From Paraphaeosphaeria minitans (lineage: Eukaryota > Ascomycota > Dothideomycetes > Pleosporales > Didymosphaeriaceae): DNA of 64,000 bases. Numbering within the stretch: position 1 is the stretch's first letter; each line of letters opens with the position of its first letter. This document shows positions 24,690 to 35,999 of the stretch, in pieces. The DNA is taken from positions 2,542,001-2,606,000 of the forward strand of contig WJXW01000005.1 in assembly GCA_015832175.1 (NCBI GenBank). Direction: 5' to 3'. The position numbers and the translations under genes were made by a program. The notes beneath the pieces are model-generated. The model did no database searches. It was not told the origin of the DNA and saw only the letters and a program-made list of their open reading frames with translations.

Positions 24690-27600
24690 CCTACTCTTAT
24701 TCTGTAATTATTATGCTTACATCTTATAGATTTAATAGCCTTTTAAATCTATTAAACTACTAATAAGTAAGAGCCTTTATAAGGCCATCTACTAGTATTT
24801 CGCTAGTTAGAAGATATTCCACTTAAAATAATCCTTTTATATACTCTTACTGTAACTATATATTCTAAATATCTATATAGCGTAGTTAAATAGTAATTCT
24901 TTTATTCTTTCTAATTACTAAACAAATAGTTTAAAGATTGTTATAATAGACCTTTTATAAAGGTCCTAGATCTAGAGTAAGCTTAGTAAAGAATCTCTTA
25001 ATTGCTATAACTTCTTTACTTATATATTTAAGCGCTAGAAGCTCTACTTCTATTATTAAAGTAGTAATTATATTCTATTAAGCTGCTTTCTATAGGATAG
25101 CTCCTCTAAATAATAGGATAATATATTTATAGGAAGATTACTGTGATATTAGATTATTAGCGAAAGAGGCATCTCTATATATTAGCAGATTAGGTCTATT
25201 ATAGCCACTAAAGACTATAGTCTACTATCTAGTTTAATAGAGGTAAAGGATTACATAGTTAATAGTAGTAAAGTGTTCTTTACTTAGATTTATTAGAAAG
25301 TGTGATAGCTTTAACACTATAAAGGCTATATCTAGGCGTAGTATAATTACTGTGTAGAGAGCTAATCCTACCTCTTCTTAAAAGAGTTTTATTTCTTAAG
25401 GAGTAGCTTCTCCTGTGCTTAGAATAAGATCTTCTACTAATAAAGGTATAGGAGGGAAGCTCCTAGAGTTTAAAAGGTTAAACTTTTTTATAATCTTATT
25501 AATATAGGTATTATAAACTAGAGAAATTAATCTTACTTCTCTATCCCTAATTACTTAAACACTTAGGAACCACTCTACTAGTCCTTTTAATTTAATCTTA
25601 TATTTGTTCGCAATCTTTTTCTAAAAATCTAGGGCTTCTTTCTCTTTACTCTTGTAATAGAGAAGAAGAATATTATTAACATAAAATAGAATAATAATAC
25701 TTTAATCACTATTAAAGAAAAGGCATAGCTCTTCTAGCGAAGCTAAGACTCTATAAGATTAAAGTAATCCCGCAAATTCTTTATACTAAAGAAGTAGTGA
25801 ATCTCTTAAGCTATATAAAGCTTAATTTAATCTTACATACTTTTCTAGCTTTTTAAAACTATTAGGTAATTTATAAGTTACTAGATTAGTAGCTATAATA
25901 AGAGTATTTAGAAACGCTCCTACTATATTAAATTATAAGATTTCTAGATTAAATTCTACTACTAGAGCTATAGCTAATTAGAAAGATCTTACTACTAAGG
26001 TAGTAGTATAGGTAGAGTAGAGAGTATTCTTTTTCTAAAGATCTCCTCTTACAATAATTTAAGCTTTACACTTTTTAAAGTATCTATTTTAATTAAACTT
26101 ATAGGTAAAGACCTACTTTAAAGCAAGTAGTTACTCTAACACCTCTAATTATTTAATCTCTGTCTAGGTATCTTTATCTTACAAAGTTAAGATCTCCTTA
26201 TAAGTAGTAAGGAGGAATAGCTTCCTATATAGATAATTGTAAAAGTGTTTCTATAAGGTTAGCTCTAGTGTAAGCTCGTCTCTATAAGTCTAAGCTATAT
26301 AAGACGCTCTAGGCGCCTTTCTAAGTATAGAAGCGAATACTATTACATTTAGTGTAATATATTCTTCTTACTTAGACTAGGCCTCTACTACTCCTAGTAT
26401 AAATATATACTCTAATATTATATTAAGATTACTTTAAAGATAATTAGTAATTAGTGTATAAGCACCTAGCTTCTACCTACCCCTTAGCTAATTATCTTAA
26501 TTATTTTACTTTCTTAATCTTTGTAATAGTAGATAGCAATTTATTAGTTAGTTAATTTCTAGTGCTTTACTATAATTTCGCCTACTTATTCTACTTACCT
26601 CTAGATAGATCTACCTTCGCCTTTAGTGCGCTAGTAGGTTATCTACTTTATCTAGCGTAATTAAGTTATCTGCGCTAGGTTAATTAGTAATCTAATTAGT
26701 TTCTACTAATAAATAAGGTATTAAATCTCTAGATTCTAGTAGGCCAGCTCTCTTAGTAGTGTTCTAGTAGCTGCTAGATATTTCTTAATCGCTTAATAGA
26801 TTACCCCTAAGATTACCTAGCTCTAGTGTCTAATTAGGGGTTATAAGTCCTATACTTTCTTTCCTATTTAAGCGAATTCTTAGCTGCTAGCTAGCTAAGC
26901 CTATAGCTTACTTAGTAGTAGGTACCTTAGGTTCCTAATTACTTAGCTAGCCTACTTTGCTTTTAATTACCTAAGGGTTACCTATAGGTCTAGTAGCGGT
27001 TCTTATATACTTATTTGTTTTAGGAAGAATATTAAGCGTATTTTTATATGCTTCTCTTAGATTGTTTAGCTCTCTTTTCTAAAAGCTTTTTACTATTTTT
27101 AACACTTCTATCTTTAGAATAGATTGTTCCTCTAATCCTTTATAGAATAAGGACTTATTAAACCTTACGTTTCGTGTAGTGATTACCTAATTAAGCTAAG
27201 GAATCTATATTTAGTAGATATTAGAAGCTTTGTAGTTTACTAGGTATTTAATATAGCCCCTAGGATTTACTTTAAATCCTCTTCTATCTTACCTAGCTAC
27301 ACGCTCCTAATCTAAAGAGTAAGCTTAGCAGCTATAGGCGTAAACAGCACTTTAGTTTAGACGAAGATTAACTGTTCTATATTATGTTTTTACTAGTTTA
27401 AAATAATAAAAATATTGTCTAAACTAAGTATCTAACGTTTTATTAGGTAATTAATAGCCTAATACTAGGCTAGGAATTATTTCTTAGAGCTAGCATGCCG
27501 CTTATATAATTTTAGGCTAGAGATTTAATAGTAGATTTGCGCTTATTTATATTTTAATTACTTTTATTATAAGCTCTTAGCCTACTTTTTCTACAGCGCT

Positions 27601-29880
27601 ATTAGGCTTATGCGTATAGGGCGGTGGTCTACTAATTATTATCCCTTCCTAATTAGCCTAAAATTTATACTAGGATTTCCCTCTCTATAGAAGTGTTGCT
27701 GTATTATTGTCCTAGTAGATTTTTGTAATTTAAAGCTTGTATTTTGTATTAATAAGAGCTAAGAAATCCTGCTACACTTTTATTATCTTAGAAAGCGTTT
27801 TTGTTCTAAGATTAAAAACGTAAGGTTTTTTACTAAAATTTTCTTTAATTAGTAAAACCTAGTTTTTTCTATTTTAAGTAGTAGGCATATTAAATAGATC
27901 CTAGGATAATAAGTGAAATAGCTTAGGTAATTATTCTCTAGGTCTCTTAGAGATTACCTAGGTTACGTGTATAGTAGCACAGTGCTTATAATCCTTTCTT
28001 AATATTCTAGTGATTTTTACACCTTAGGCTATAGTTACTAGAGCTTATAGAGCTCTACTTCCTGTATACCCTACTTAAAGGTGCTAGAGGTCCTTAGAAT
28101 CTAATCTCTTAATATTAACCTAGGATAATCCTTTAGTAGTTACACTTATAATAGTTAGATAAGAGTAGATTAGCTTATATTATAGGAAAGTAAAGTTATA
28201 CTTGTATCTTAGGTCTACTAAAATAACACTTTATTCTAGACTTCTAATTTTAAGAGTGTAATCTAAACTAAGGTACTAAATTTTTGCTTTCTTTAAAAGA
28301 GCTTCTAATATAATATTTATATAAAAGCCTTCTACTACTCTCACTCCTTAGAGTAGTAGATCTTCTATAAATCTCTTATTTTTCCTATACAAAGCGTTCT
28401 TAATTAGTCTATTACTAATTCCTAAGATTAGGAGGCTTTATGTACCTACCTCTACACTCTTATTTAATAATTAAAACGTTCTAGGAATAAGTCTTTTGCA
28501 ATTATTAACTAGGTAAACTACTATAGCACTATCTAGTATTGTACATTCTAATAGAGGATAAGCGTTAGAATATAGAGTAGAGTAGACAGCTAATGCTCTA
28601 TTATCTGTAGGCAGATTAAATAGGTTTAGTAGAGTAGTAGCAATACTACTAGGATACTTAATAGTCTTAGTAGAGAATTATTTCTTATTCTATTCTACTT
28701 TCGTAATTGCATTACAAAGGTTCGACTACTTAGGCTACTTAAGTTAATTAAGAATCTCTAATTTTTCTTTATTAGTGAGATTAAATAACGATATTTTATT
28801 CTAGGGTAATCTAGCTATCGCGGTTTAAAGTCCTCAGCACTTTATTAGTTTCTACCTATAAGTATAGGGCTTATAGGGACAGTTTAGTTATTTCTTTATC
28901 TAATTAGACGAACTAGAACTATTAGAGTTAGTAGATTGTTTTAATAATTCATTAAAAGTGGCGAATACCCTACTTATTTTATTAGAACTAGATTAGATTA
29001 AATACTCCTAGATAAGTGCTAAAAATACCTTCCCTAAATTATCTAGCGTAATCTAATTCCGTCCTAGCGTCTTATTCTAAATTAGCTATTAGTTTATTAA
29101 TTAGGCCTAATCTAGTGCTATACACGCGGCGATTATATCTAGAAAATCTTAGGTAGTAAGTAGTCTACTAATTTTGCTAATTAAGTAGGTCTTTGCTTTT
29201 TAATAAAAGACCTACTACTCTTTAAACTAGGTTTTAGAACTTTATTTTACCTACTTAGCCTTTTTAAGATAAGCGCAGTATAAAGCTTAAATATTATTCT
29301 ATATAGCTTCTTTATTTAGTGTGAGATTTTCCTTTAAGAGTTAAATTAGGAACTAAAGCGTAGTATAGCGTGTATTAACTAGAGTAAATATAGCAGGAGT
29401 AAGCAGATTAGGCGATACTATAGCGTTTACTTAAGTCTAGAAATTCTATATCTTAGTATAGTCTACTTACTAGTCTAAAACTGCTACTCTATATTCTACT
29501 ATTTATAAAGAAAAGCTCTCCTTATCTATTTTATACTTAGTAAGCTCTGCTTTGTATAATTAAATACTTACTATAGAGGCTGTATCTACAATTAGTAATA
29601 GTTTCTATAGGAGTAGAGGTTATTCTAGCTTTACGTAATTAATTACTAGAGCGTTAATCGCCTCTAGGTTAATTTAGTTCTAAATTCCTTTTAAGTTTAC
29701 TTAGAATTAAAGCTAGACAAACTAGTAAGGCTAGCTAGCGCGATTAATAAGCTATACTTCTACTATTTTAATAATTTTTATAATTAGAAATAGAGGGGTT
29801 GTATTATAGAGAGGTTCTAAATAGAGTGTTATATAATAATTTAAGCGTTACTAAGTAGGTAGAGAGAATTGTCCTACGTT
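24690..29880 (-). pseudogene. Copia-2 gag-pol relic
   Basis: Inverted counterpart of the Copia-1 coding region, equally broken. RNase H lies near 24730-25070, the mutated RT box at 25672-25683, integrase around 27570-27830 and protease near 28530. It keeps TG steps on the plus strand while CA steps are rare, so the pol coding strand is depleted of TG and enriched in CA, as in Copia-1. Confidence 0.75.
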
Positions 29881-29900
29881 CTAAGCGCTAGGCTTATAAC

Positions 29901-30095
29901 TATTATAGTAAAAAGGGCTTAAACTATTACAGGATATTCAGGAGTAGAGTTATAAAGAATATAAATAGCTAATTGTAAGAAAGGATGCCAAAAGGGCAGA
30001 CTATATACAAAAGAAACAAGCCTCTTAGCAAGAATCCCGTGATATAAATTAGTGGATCTAGAAAAAATCACAAAAGTAAGTGTTTTACTTTAACA
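29901..30095 (-). repeat. 5' LTR of Copia-2 (195 bp)
   Basis: Begins TATTATAG and ends CTTTAACA in window orientation, next to target copy AAAGG. The outer (right) half is less mutated, with CCCGTG and CACAAAAG intact. Confidence 0.92.
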
Positions 30096-33000
30096 AAAGG
30101 GTACGTTCTTCCTTACAAAATTTATTAAAGGTATTATAACCTTTGCGTAATTTTAGATAAATTGTTAGTTAAATCTATAAAATTCTAAGAATTCTTAGAT
30201 ATTCTTAGCTGTCTTTAGTATTAGCTAGTTCTTAATATATTTAACTTTACTTAGTGCTATTTCAGTTCCTTCTATAGTAATAATATGTCCTAGGAATTTA
30301 AGTTATTTAACGTTAAACTTATATTTCTTAAGTTTAATATAAAGGCATGCTTTATCTAGTGCTTTTAGTACTATCTATACATGCTTAGTGTAGTCTAATT
30401 TATTTTTAGAAAAGACAAGGATATTGTCTATATACGTAATAATAAATATGTCTAGATATTCGCAGAGTACGTTATTAATAAGTGCTATAAAAGCTGTTAG
30501 TGCGTTTATAAGTCTAAAAGGTATAACCTTATATTTAAATAGTCTATAGCGTAATTAAAACGCTATTTTCTATTCTTTACTTTTCTTAATTTATATAAGG
30601 TAGTAACTGTCTCTTAGATCTATTATTATAAATATCTTAGCTTAAGATAGTTAATCTCGTAGCTCTATAATATTTAGTAGTAGATATTAGTTCTTTATTA
30701 TTATATTGTTAAGTTATTAGTAGTTAACGTATAGTCTATCTAATCTATCCTTTTTCTTAATAAACATAAAAGGACTTACTACTAGTAATTTTAATAGTTA
30801 TATATATCCTTTCTTAAGATTTATCTTAATAAAATTACGTTCTTTAAGGAGTTTTTCTCTTATCTTACTATATAGTGGTCTAAAGAGTAGCGTCTTCCCT
30901 TTTTCTAGGTCTATTATAAGATTCTAGGGTTAATATTCTAGTAGGTTTACTTTTCCTTCCTTTTCCGTGAATATATATGTCTATTTCCTATACTCTCTTA
31001 GTAATGTAAGAGGTGTGCTATTATCCTCCTTCTTACGCTTTTTAACCTAGTAGTTCCTACTAGCGTCTGCTAAAGTGTGCTTCTGTTTTTTAACTATCTA
31101 TTATAGTATTATATTATTAATAACTTCCTTATCTACTATTATTTTTAGTTAATACGTAGGCTTTACTTATAATATATAATTATAGCGTTTAAATAATATT
31201 TTCTTTGTACCCTAGTTAATCTGCGGGTTGTGTATTATTAACTAAGGTAATCCTAAGACTAACTTATGCTTAGATCCTAGTAAGACATCTAAGGTAAGTT
31301 CCTCTCTATATCCTTAGACTATTATCGTAGTAGTAACCTCCTAGTATATTTAAGGTGTCTTAGGCATTAGGGATCTATTTATAATATAGATAATATAAGG
31401 TACTTTTTTATCTAATAGTATAAGTCCTGCTTGTCTTGCTGTCTAATAAGATATAAAGTTCTTTCCTAATTTTAAGTCTATAAAAGCTTAAGCCTATATT
31501 CCTTTAAGCTATACTAGTAGCTTAACTAATATTATGCTTACTATAGTATTTAATTTAATAAAGGTATTTTCTTATCTAAGTTTAGGCCTAAAAAAGACAT
31601 CTATTTGTGTAGGTTATAATTAAGTCCTAGTGCCTAGTATACGTTTCTAAGCATCTGCTTCTATTATTATTCTCAAGTATATAACTTATATAGATTGTCT
31701 TGTTCTTCTTCCTATAAGAATATTCTTCTATTTTTCCTTCTGCAGTCTTCACTATTCCTATATACTAGTTAAATTAGTAGTTCTGTTATTACTTCTTATA
31801 TAGGACAGTTTACAAAGCTATCCAAATGTTTAGCTATATAGTAGTATTTGCAGTCTTAGTTTAGACACGTGTACTAGTATAGTTGTATACAGTCTCTATT
31901 AATAAGTATATTGTAGTATTTATTACCCTTTAGCGTAAGGTAAGGAAAGTATTTTACTTATTACTTATCCTAGAGGTGTTTATTATAGGCTATAATAGGG
32001 TAGTCTATCTATATTTATCTACAGCGTAGTTTCCTTCTAGGTTGTTTCTTATTCTCCTCTTTTTCTGCCTTATATTATACGTATGTTGGTTCTTCGCAAT
32101 ACGTCTATATATAGAATTAGTATGTAGGATTTTAGTAGTCTAGATAGTACTTTAGTATATAGTCTAACTTTTTATTTTTATATAGTTGCACTCCTTTTAG
32201 TGCCTAGTAGGGTTCTATGTAGTCCTAAACATTTAGTTTATACTTAGGTAATATAGGGTTATCTTCTTTCTACCTACTTTATAGGTAAGGAGTAGAAGAT
32301 CTTAGTATCTCTTCTATATCTTCTACGTTGTAGTATACGTTAGAGTTATCTTCTAGATTTTTATATAGTTATAAGTTAGGTAAATCTAATTACTTACTTT
32401 ACTCTAGTGTAACGCGTTAGTAACTAAATAGCGTTATAACAACTTCCTATTCCTTATTAGGTTCTTAGTCCTTAATAGTTAGTATATTTAACTTAGTTTA
32501 ATAGACTTTATTCTTTAATCTATAGTTCCTAGCTATGTGGCCTAGTTTGCTATATATAAAGCATTTATAGGTCTTAGTTATTAGTTATTAACTTCTATTA
32601 GAGACGCGTTTATTAGGCTGTTTAAGGCCTATCTTTCTTCTTTTTCCTTTACTTATATAGTTAAACTAAACATCTTTTATTAGTTCGTATCTCTAGTAGT
32701 TCCTTAGCTATTACTTTTAGATAATTCTAACAGGGTTTTTATAAACCACTTTTACTAGTTATCTAAAGCTTATCGCCCTAGGGTTTTAGTAGAGCTCTTA
32801 TTACAGTAAAAACTATTCTTTATTAATCCTAATAGTTTCTTTATATAGTTCTTTAAGGTTAGTAATTTGTGCACTACTACGTAAGAGTTCCTTACGTAGT
32901 TTCTATTTAAGTCCTTATTTATACATGTCCTAAAGGAATTTATTGTTCTAGTTAAGCTACATAGCGTATTTATAAAACTTAGCTATATACTTAGCTGCTA

Positions 33001-33447
33001 ATTACTTCTAAGTTATAGTCTAAATCTTTACTTTTGCAATAGAGTCCTTATTAGTAACCTTAAAGAGTTATTTAAGGTATTTCTTAAAGTTATTATAATC
33101 CTTAATAATGTTAACTGTATTAGCGTATTTATCTACGTAATTATTATTATTATTATCGTAGTCTATTCCTAGGTAGTTTTTAAGGTAGACATAAATCTAC
33201 AATCCTATATCTCTTTATATATATATTACTGCAAAGATAACCTTTTTCTTATCTTTAAGGGGTTTATCTAAGTTAAAGAAGTAGAGGTCTAACTAGAGAA
33301 TTTAGACGTTAGTTTAAAATCGTTCACTAAAGTAGAGATTAGGTTTATGCACCTTACTACTATCCTTTATAAAAGTAATCTTAGCGGCACCTAAAGCTGT
33401 AGAAGAGGTAGGAGTTTATAAAGTACTTATATTAAAGGTGTTTAAGA

Positions 33448-33859
33448 TATTAAATCTAAGAGGGTAGCTAGTCCTAAAGGGTTAAAGTTAGTTCTTAGGC
33501 AGGAGTACTTATAGAAGGTAGAAGGTCTTATTAATATATTAGTATGTTAATAAAGTGTAATAAATTAATAATTTAGTCTGCTAGAATCTAAACAATAGAT
33601 TAATAAATAGATTAAACACGAGTATAGAGAACCTATCCTTACGTTCCTATATACTTTAAGCAATTAGTGGACTAATCGCTCTAATTAAACTAATTAAGCA
33701 CTAATTAGTTACTTAGTATATTAAGTGCTTAGTCTAATTAGTTGTCTTGGCGCCCTAATCACACTAATTAGGTTACGTGACCTCTTGTGCTGTGCCACTT
33801 AAATAACAAATATAGATACATATAAAGATCCTAGGAGGCCTAGTCTTTAGATCTTAATA
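33448..33859 (-). repeat. 5' LTR of Gypsy-1 (412 bp)
   Basis: Begins TATTAAATC and ends CTTAATA, followed by target copy GGTTA. The outer U3 end keeps CACACTAATTAGG and GTGCTGTGCC, which are mutated in the 3' LTR. Confidence 0.92.
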
Positions 33860-33864
33860 GGTTA

Positions 33865-34068
33865 ATTCTAACCCTTCTTTTCTAAAGGTCTCTTATTTAA
33901 GCCACTAACACTAGTTTACTCACTCTAGCCTCTATAACCCTTTTAATACATAGTTAGTTCTATTATTCCTAAGAGCTCTTTTTTACTACTCTAGTTCTTA
34001 TAGTATTTACTTCCTTAGTTATGTTAACTTCTTTAGATAGGTAGGAGACCTCTAATAAAGTAGTATAG
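33865..34068. repeat. Host sequence F, piece 2
   Basis: The 204 bp between Gypsy-1 and Gypsy-2. Joined through GGTTA to 19849 and through TATAG to 47915 it restores a continuous host sequence. No domain is legible. Confidence 0.7.
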
Positions 34069-34524
34069 TGTTAGGATCCGGCCGCGCGTAAGCAGTAGGG
34101 CACGAGCTTATTAGACCACTAGTCCACTAGAGTTAGCTAACTAAGTAGTTAGATAATAGGTTATAGGTCCTAAGGGTCCTAGAGACCACATAGGCCTCGC
34201 CTATATAGGGACTCTAGAACGCGTAGGACTTACCCACACGGGACTCTAGGACGTATGGGACTCTAGGATATATAGGACTCTAGGACATATAGGATTCTGG
34301 GACATGTAGGATTACTTAGTATATAGGAACGCAAGAATAAGCTTCTTATACTTATATTTAATTTAATTATTAATTTATTATTTAGATTCTAGTAGACTAA
34401 ATTATTAAGTTATTACACTTTATAAGATACTATTATATTAATAAGACTTTCTACCTTCTATAAGTACTCCTGCCTAAGAACTAACCTTAACCCTTTAGGA
34501 CTAGCTACTTTTTTAAATTTAACA
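34069..34524 (+). repeat. 5' LTR of Gypsy-2 (456 bp)
   Basis: Begins TGTTAGGATCCGGCCGCGCG and ends ATTTAACA. U3 carries several 17 bp units of the type GGACTCTAGGACGTATA. The outer end is nearly unmutated; the inner end is RIP-damaged. Confidence 0.93.
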
Positions 34525-34539
34525 TCTTAAACACCTTTA

Positions 34540-35645
34540 ATATAAGTACTTTATAAACTTCTACCTCTTTTATAGCTTTAGGTGCTACTAAGATTACTCT
34601 TATAAAAGATAGTAGTAAGGCGTATAAACCTAATTTCTACTTTAGCAAATAATTTTAAACTAATGTCTAGATTCTTTAGTTAGACCTCTACTTCTTTAAC
34701 TTAGATAAACCTCTTAAAGATAAGAAAAAGGTTATCTTCGCAGTAATATATATGTGAGGAGATGTAGCATTATAAATTTATCCCTACTTTAAAAAGTACC
34801 TAGGAATAGACTATAATAATAATAACAATAATTACGTAAATAAATACGCTAATACAGTTAATATTATTAAGGATTATAATATCTTTAAGAAATACCTTAA
34901 ACAACTCTTTAGGATTACTAATAAGGACTCTATTATAAAAGTAAAGATTTAAACTATAACTTAGAAATAATTAGTAGCTAAGTATATAGCTAAGTTTTAT
35001 AAATACGCTGTGTAACTTAACTAGAATAATAAATCTCTTTTAGATATATATAAATAAGGACTTAAATAGAAACTATGTAAGGAACTCTTACGTAGTAGTG
35101 TATAAATTACTAACTTTAAAGAACTATATAAAGAAACTATTAAGATTAATAGAGAATAGTTTTTACTATAATAAGAGCTCTACTAAGACCCTAGGACGAT
35201 AAGCTTTAGATAACTAGTAAAAATAGTTTATAAGAACCCTATTAGAATTGTCTAAAAGTAATAGCTAAGGAACTACTAGAGATACAAACTAATAGAAGGT
35301 GTCTAGTTTAACTATATAAGTAAAGGAAAAGGAGGAAGGATAGGCCTTAAGCATCCTAATAAACGCGTCTCTAATAGAAGTTAATAACTAATAACTAAGA
35401 CCTATAAATGCTTTATATATAGCAAACTAGGCCACATAGCTAGGAACTATAGATTAAAGAATAAAGTCTATTAAACTAAGTTAAATATACTAACTATTAA
35501 GGACTAAAAACCTAATAAGGAATAGGAAGTTGTTATAACGCTATTTAGTTACTAACGCGTTATACTAGAGTAAAGTAAGTAATTAGATTTACTTAACTTA
35601 TAACTATATAAAGATCTAGAAGACAATTCTAATATATACTATAAC
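34540..35645 (+). pseudogene. Gypsy-2 gag relic with CCHC zinc knuckle
   Basis: Capsid/nucleocapsid remains. The frame is readable between stops. A knuckle at about 35409-35450 reads CFIYSKLGHIARNY; two of its cysteines have become Tyr (TAT from TGT), leaving C and H. Copia-E interrupts the gene at 35645, between the knuckle and the protease. Confidence 0.75.
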
Positions 35646-35883
35646 TGTTTGTACAGTTTATCGTACAAGTAGCACTAGGTGAAGTGGGGGCCTGCCTACC
35701 TATAGGGACCCGCACAAGGACCCACTACTTAGGTTAGCGCTAAGAGGTAGAGACTTTATAAAGCCCTCAGTGCCCCTTTGTACAATAGACTAGACGTAAT
35801 TAATTAAAACTACTTCTTACCCTTTGCACGATAGTATACTATTAACCCTTAAATGCTTAATTGCAGATTGAGCCAAACCTACA
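35646..35883 (+). repeat. 5' LTR of Copia-E (238 bp)
   Basis: Begins TGTTTGTACAG and ends AACCTACA. It contains a TTTATAAAG box near 35757. Confidence 0.92.
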
Positions 35884-35999
35884 CTAATTAGTGGTTAATT
35901 CTAATTAACTGCAAACTAGTAAGGTCTGAAGACAGAGCGCCCTGCAAGCTAGATGCGTAGGCTCTGTATTATTACTTTTACTAGAGAGTGAATTTCGGA

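Larger units (their letters stand above)
22804..30095 (-). mobile_element. Copia-2: complete RIP-inactivated copy of the Copia-1 family, nested in Gypsy-1
   Basis: 7,292 bp with 195 bp LTRs at 22804-22998 (3' LTR) and 29901-30095 (5' LTR). The target duplication AAAGG stands at 22799-22803 and 30096-30100. The uninterrupted target can be read in Gypsy-3 near 52208. Features mirror Copia-1: primer-binding site at 29885-29900, RT box mutated to YVNN at 25672-25683, integrase and RNase H relics, and a hairpin and purine tract just right of 22998. It entered after Gypsy-1, so it is the innermost layer here. Confidence 0.94.
20961..33440 (-). pseudogene. Gypsy-1 gag-pol relic (interrupted at 22804-30100)
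   Basis: The polyprotein gene runs on the minus strand in two parts, 33440-30101 and 22803-20961. The part after 30101 includes gag (near 33400-32500), protease and most of reverse transcriptase with YIDN at 30423-30434. Copia-2 entered the connection between RT and RNase H, at the site matching the KKDVPFK stretch of Gypsy-2. RNase H, integrase and a chromodomain-like end follow in 22803-20961. Many Gln/Trp codons are now stops. It is aligned by eye against Gypsy-3, which is the same family on the same strand without an insertion. Confidence 0.8.
19855..33859 (-). mobile_element. Gypsy-1: chromoviral Ty3/Gypsy element, minus strand, split by Copia-2
   Basis: Two 412 bp LTRs (19855-20266 and 33448-33859) and a perfect target duplication GGTTA (19850-19854 and 33860-33864). 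Without the nested Copia-2 and its extra target copy it is about 6.7 kb. Order on the minus strand: gag (33440 to about 32350), protease, reverse transcriptase, RNase H, integrase, chromodomain (near 21010-21100), then an antisense frame at the 3' end. The RT box reads YIDN (30423-30434). All coding frames are broken by RIP. It lies in host sequence F and carried Copia-2 after its own insertion. Confidence 0.94.
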
